Shown here one piece after another: positions 7,395 to 7,742 of a stretch of DNA of 7,742 nucleotides (position 1 is its first letter; each line of letters opens with the position of its first letter). A model generated the notes under the pieces. It saw only the letters and a list, made by a program, of their open reading frames with translations. It did not search any database and had not been told where the DNA came from. Location of the stretch: contig JASHWN010000485.1 of assembly GCA_030044035.1 (NCBI GenBank), positions 1-7,742 of the forward strand, given 5' to 3'. Source of the stretch: Xanthobacteraceae bacterium (lineage in GTDB: Bacteria > Pseudomonadota > Alphaproteobacteria > Rhizobiales > Xanthobacteraceae). Made by a program: the position numbers and the translations under genes.

Positions 7395-7742
7395 TCATCG
7401 ATCCAGGAAATGTCCGGTGGCGATCGCGGCCACTGCGGCCGCGTCCTCCGGCGCCGCATTGCCGCGCCAGACGACGTGAAGGTCCGGGCGAACGAGAATG
7501 AGATCGTAGCCGTAGACTTCGCGCACGATGCGGTCCGGTACGTCGAGCACGGCGACCGGCGCGCCGCGCGCGGCGATGGCGTGCTGCAGGCCGGTCGCAT
7601 CGGCCTGCGTGTTGCCGAGTTTTAGAATCGTGAAGCCGTCGGGGATGCGGTCCTGCATCGCGGTGCCGTCGTTGCACCAAACATGCGGCAGGCGCGCGCC
7701 CGGCCAGGTGGTCGGTTGATACTCGCGGAACAAATGCTCCGG
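7395..7742 (-). CDS. FAD-dependent aromatic monooxygenase, C-terminal fragment
   Basis: The last 115 residues of a minus-strand gene whose beginning lies right of the window; the frame is open to the window edge and ends in TGA at 7397-7395. The segment EYQPTTWPGARLPHVW near the visible start marks the end of the FAD/substrate domains in group A flavoprotein hydroxylases of the PheA/TfdB/MhpA type (phenol, dichlorophenol or hydroxyphenylpropionate hydroxylase-like). It is followed by the thioredoxin-like C-terminal domain: GFTILKLG, then APVAVLDVPD, then YGYDLILVRPDLHVVWRGN and a final helix. This domain is usually a dimerisation element without redox cysteines, and none is seen here in a CxxC arrangement. 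The full enzyme would use NAD(P)H and O2 to hydroxylate an aromatic ring. The substrate and operon partners lie outside the window. Confidence 0.85.
   Translation of the reverse strand, partial: PEHLFREYQPTTWPGARLPHVWCNDGTAMQDRIPDGFTILKLGNTQADATGLQHAIAARGAPVAVLDVPDRIVREVYGYDLILVRPDLHVVWRGNAAPEDAAAVAAIATGHFLDR

Noticed and set aside
5872..7680. 602-codon open frame on the minus strand
   Set aside because: It covers chrA in antisense and runs through the divergent spacer. The product is Arg/His/Gln-rich low-complexity sequence, while the plus strand encodes an intact ChrA.

Overview
The window looks like chromosomal DNA of a GC-rich alphaproteobacterium, most likely Hyphomicrobiales (Bradyrhizobium / Rhodopseudomonas / Xanthobacteraceae type). 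This rests on the GC-rich codon use, on the pairing of DUF2849 and DUF934 with a CysI-type reductase, and on a GC-rich double-hairpin repeat of the kind scattered through those genomes. No host can be named more closely, and no mobile element, CRISPR array, tRNA or rRNA was seen.

Layout. At the left edge (1-162, +) is the C-terminus of a branched-chain amino acid type ABC permease. It converges on a 303-residue NAD(P)-dependent dehydrogenase of the DUF1932 / beta-hydroxyacid dehydrogenase type (166-1077, -), and the stop codons lie 3 bp apart inside a perfect inverted repeat. The dehydrogenase carries an in-frame insertion of an 89-bp palindromic repeat (614-702), which adds a Pro-rich loop next to the substrate-binding motif.

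Upstream of it on the same strand is a short sulfur assimilation operon, transcribed right to left: DUF2849 protein (3687-3367), sulfite/nitrite reductase haemoprotein cysI (3322-1664) and DUF934 protein (1677-1156). It has a plausible sigma70-type promoter at 3751-3779, flanked by a direct repeat with a 21-bp period. The cysG and cysH genes that often bracket this trio are absent here.

Next comes a two-gene unit on the minus strand: an ACS-family MFS transporter (6022-4718), whose stop codon is 1 nt from the start of a metallo-beta-lactamase-fold hydrolase (4716-3880). The pair suggests uptake of an organic anion followed by cleavage of an ester, lactone or similar bond. A 131-bp divergent spacer separates it from a complete two-domain chromate transporter chrA (6154-7380, +). 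At the right edge (7395-7742, -) is the C-terminal part of an aromatic-ring FAD monooxygenase, convergent with chrA.

Most of the window is recognisable metabolism and transport. The main unusual point is the in-frame palindromic repeat. I did not find evidence of a new multi-gene system.
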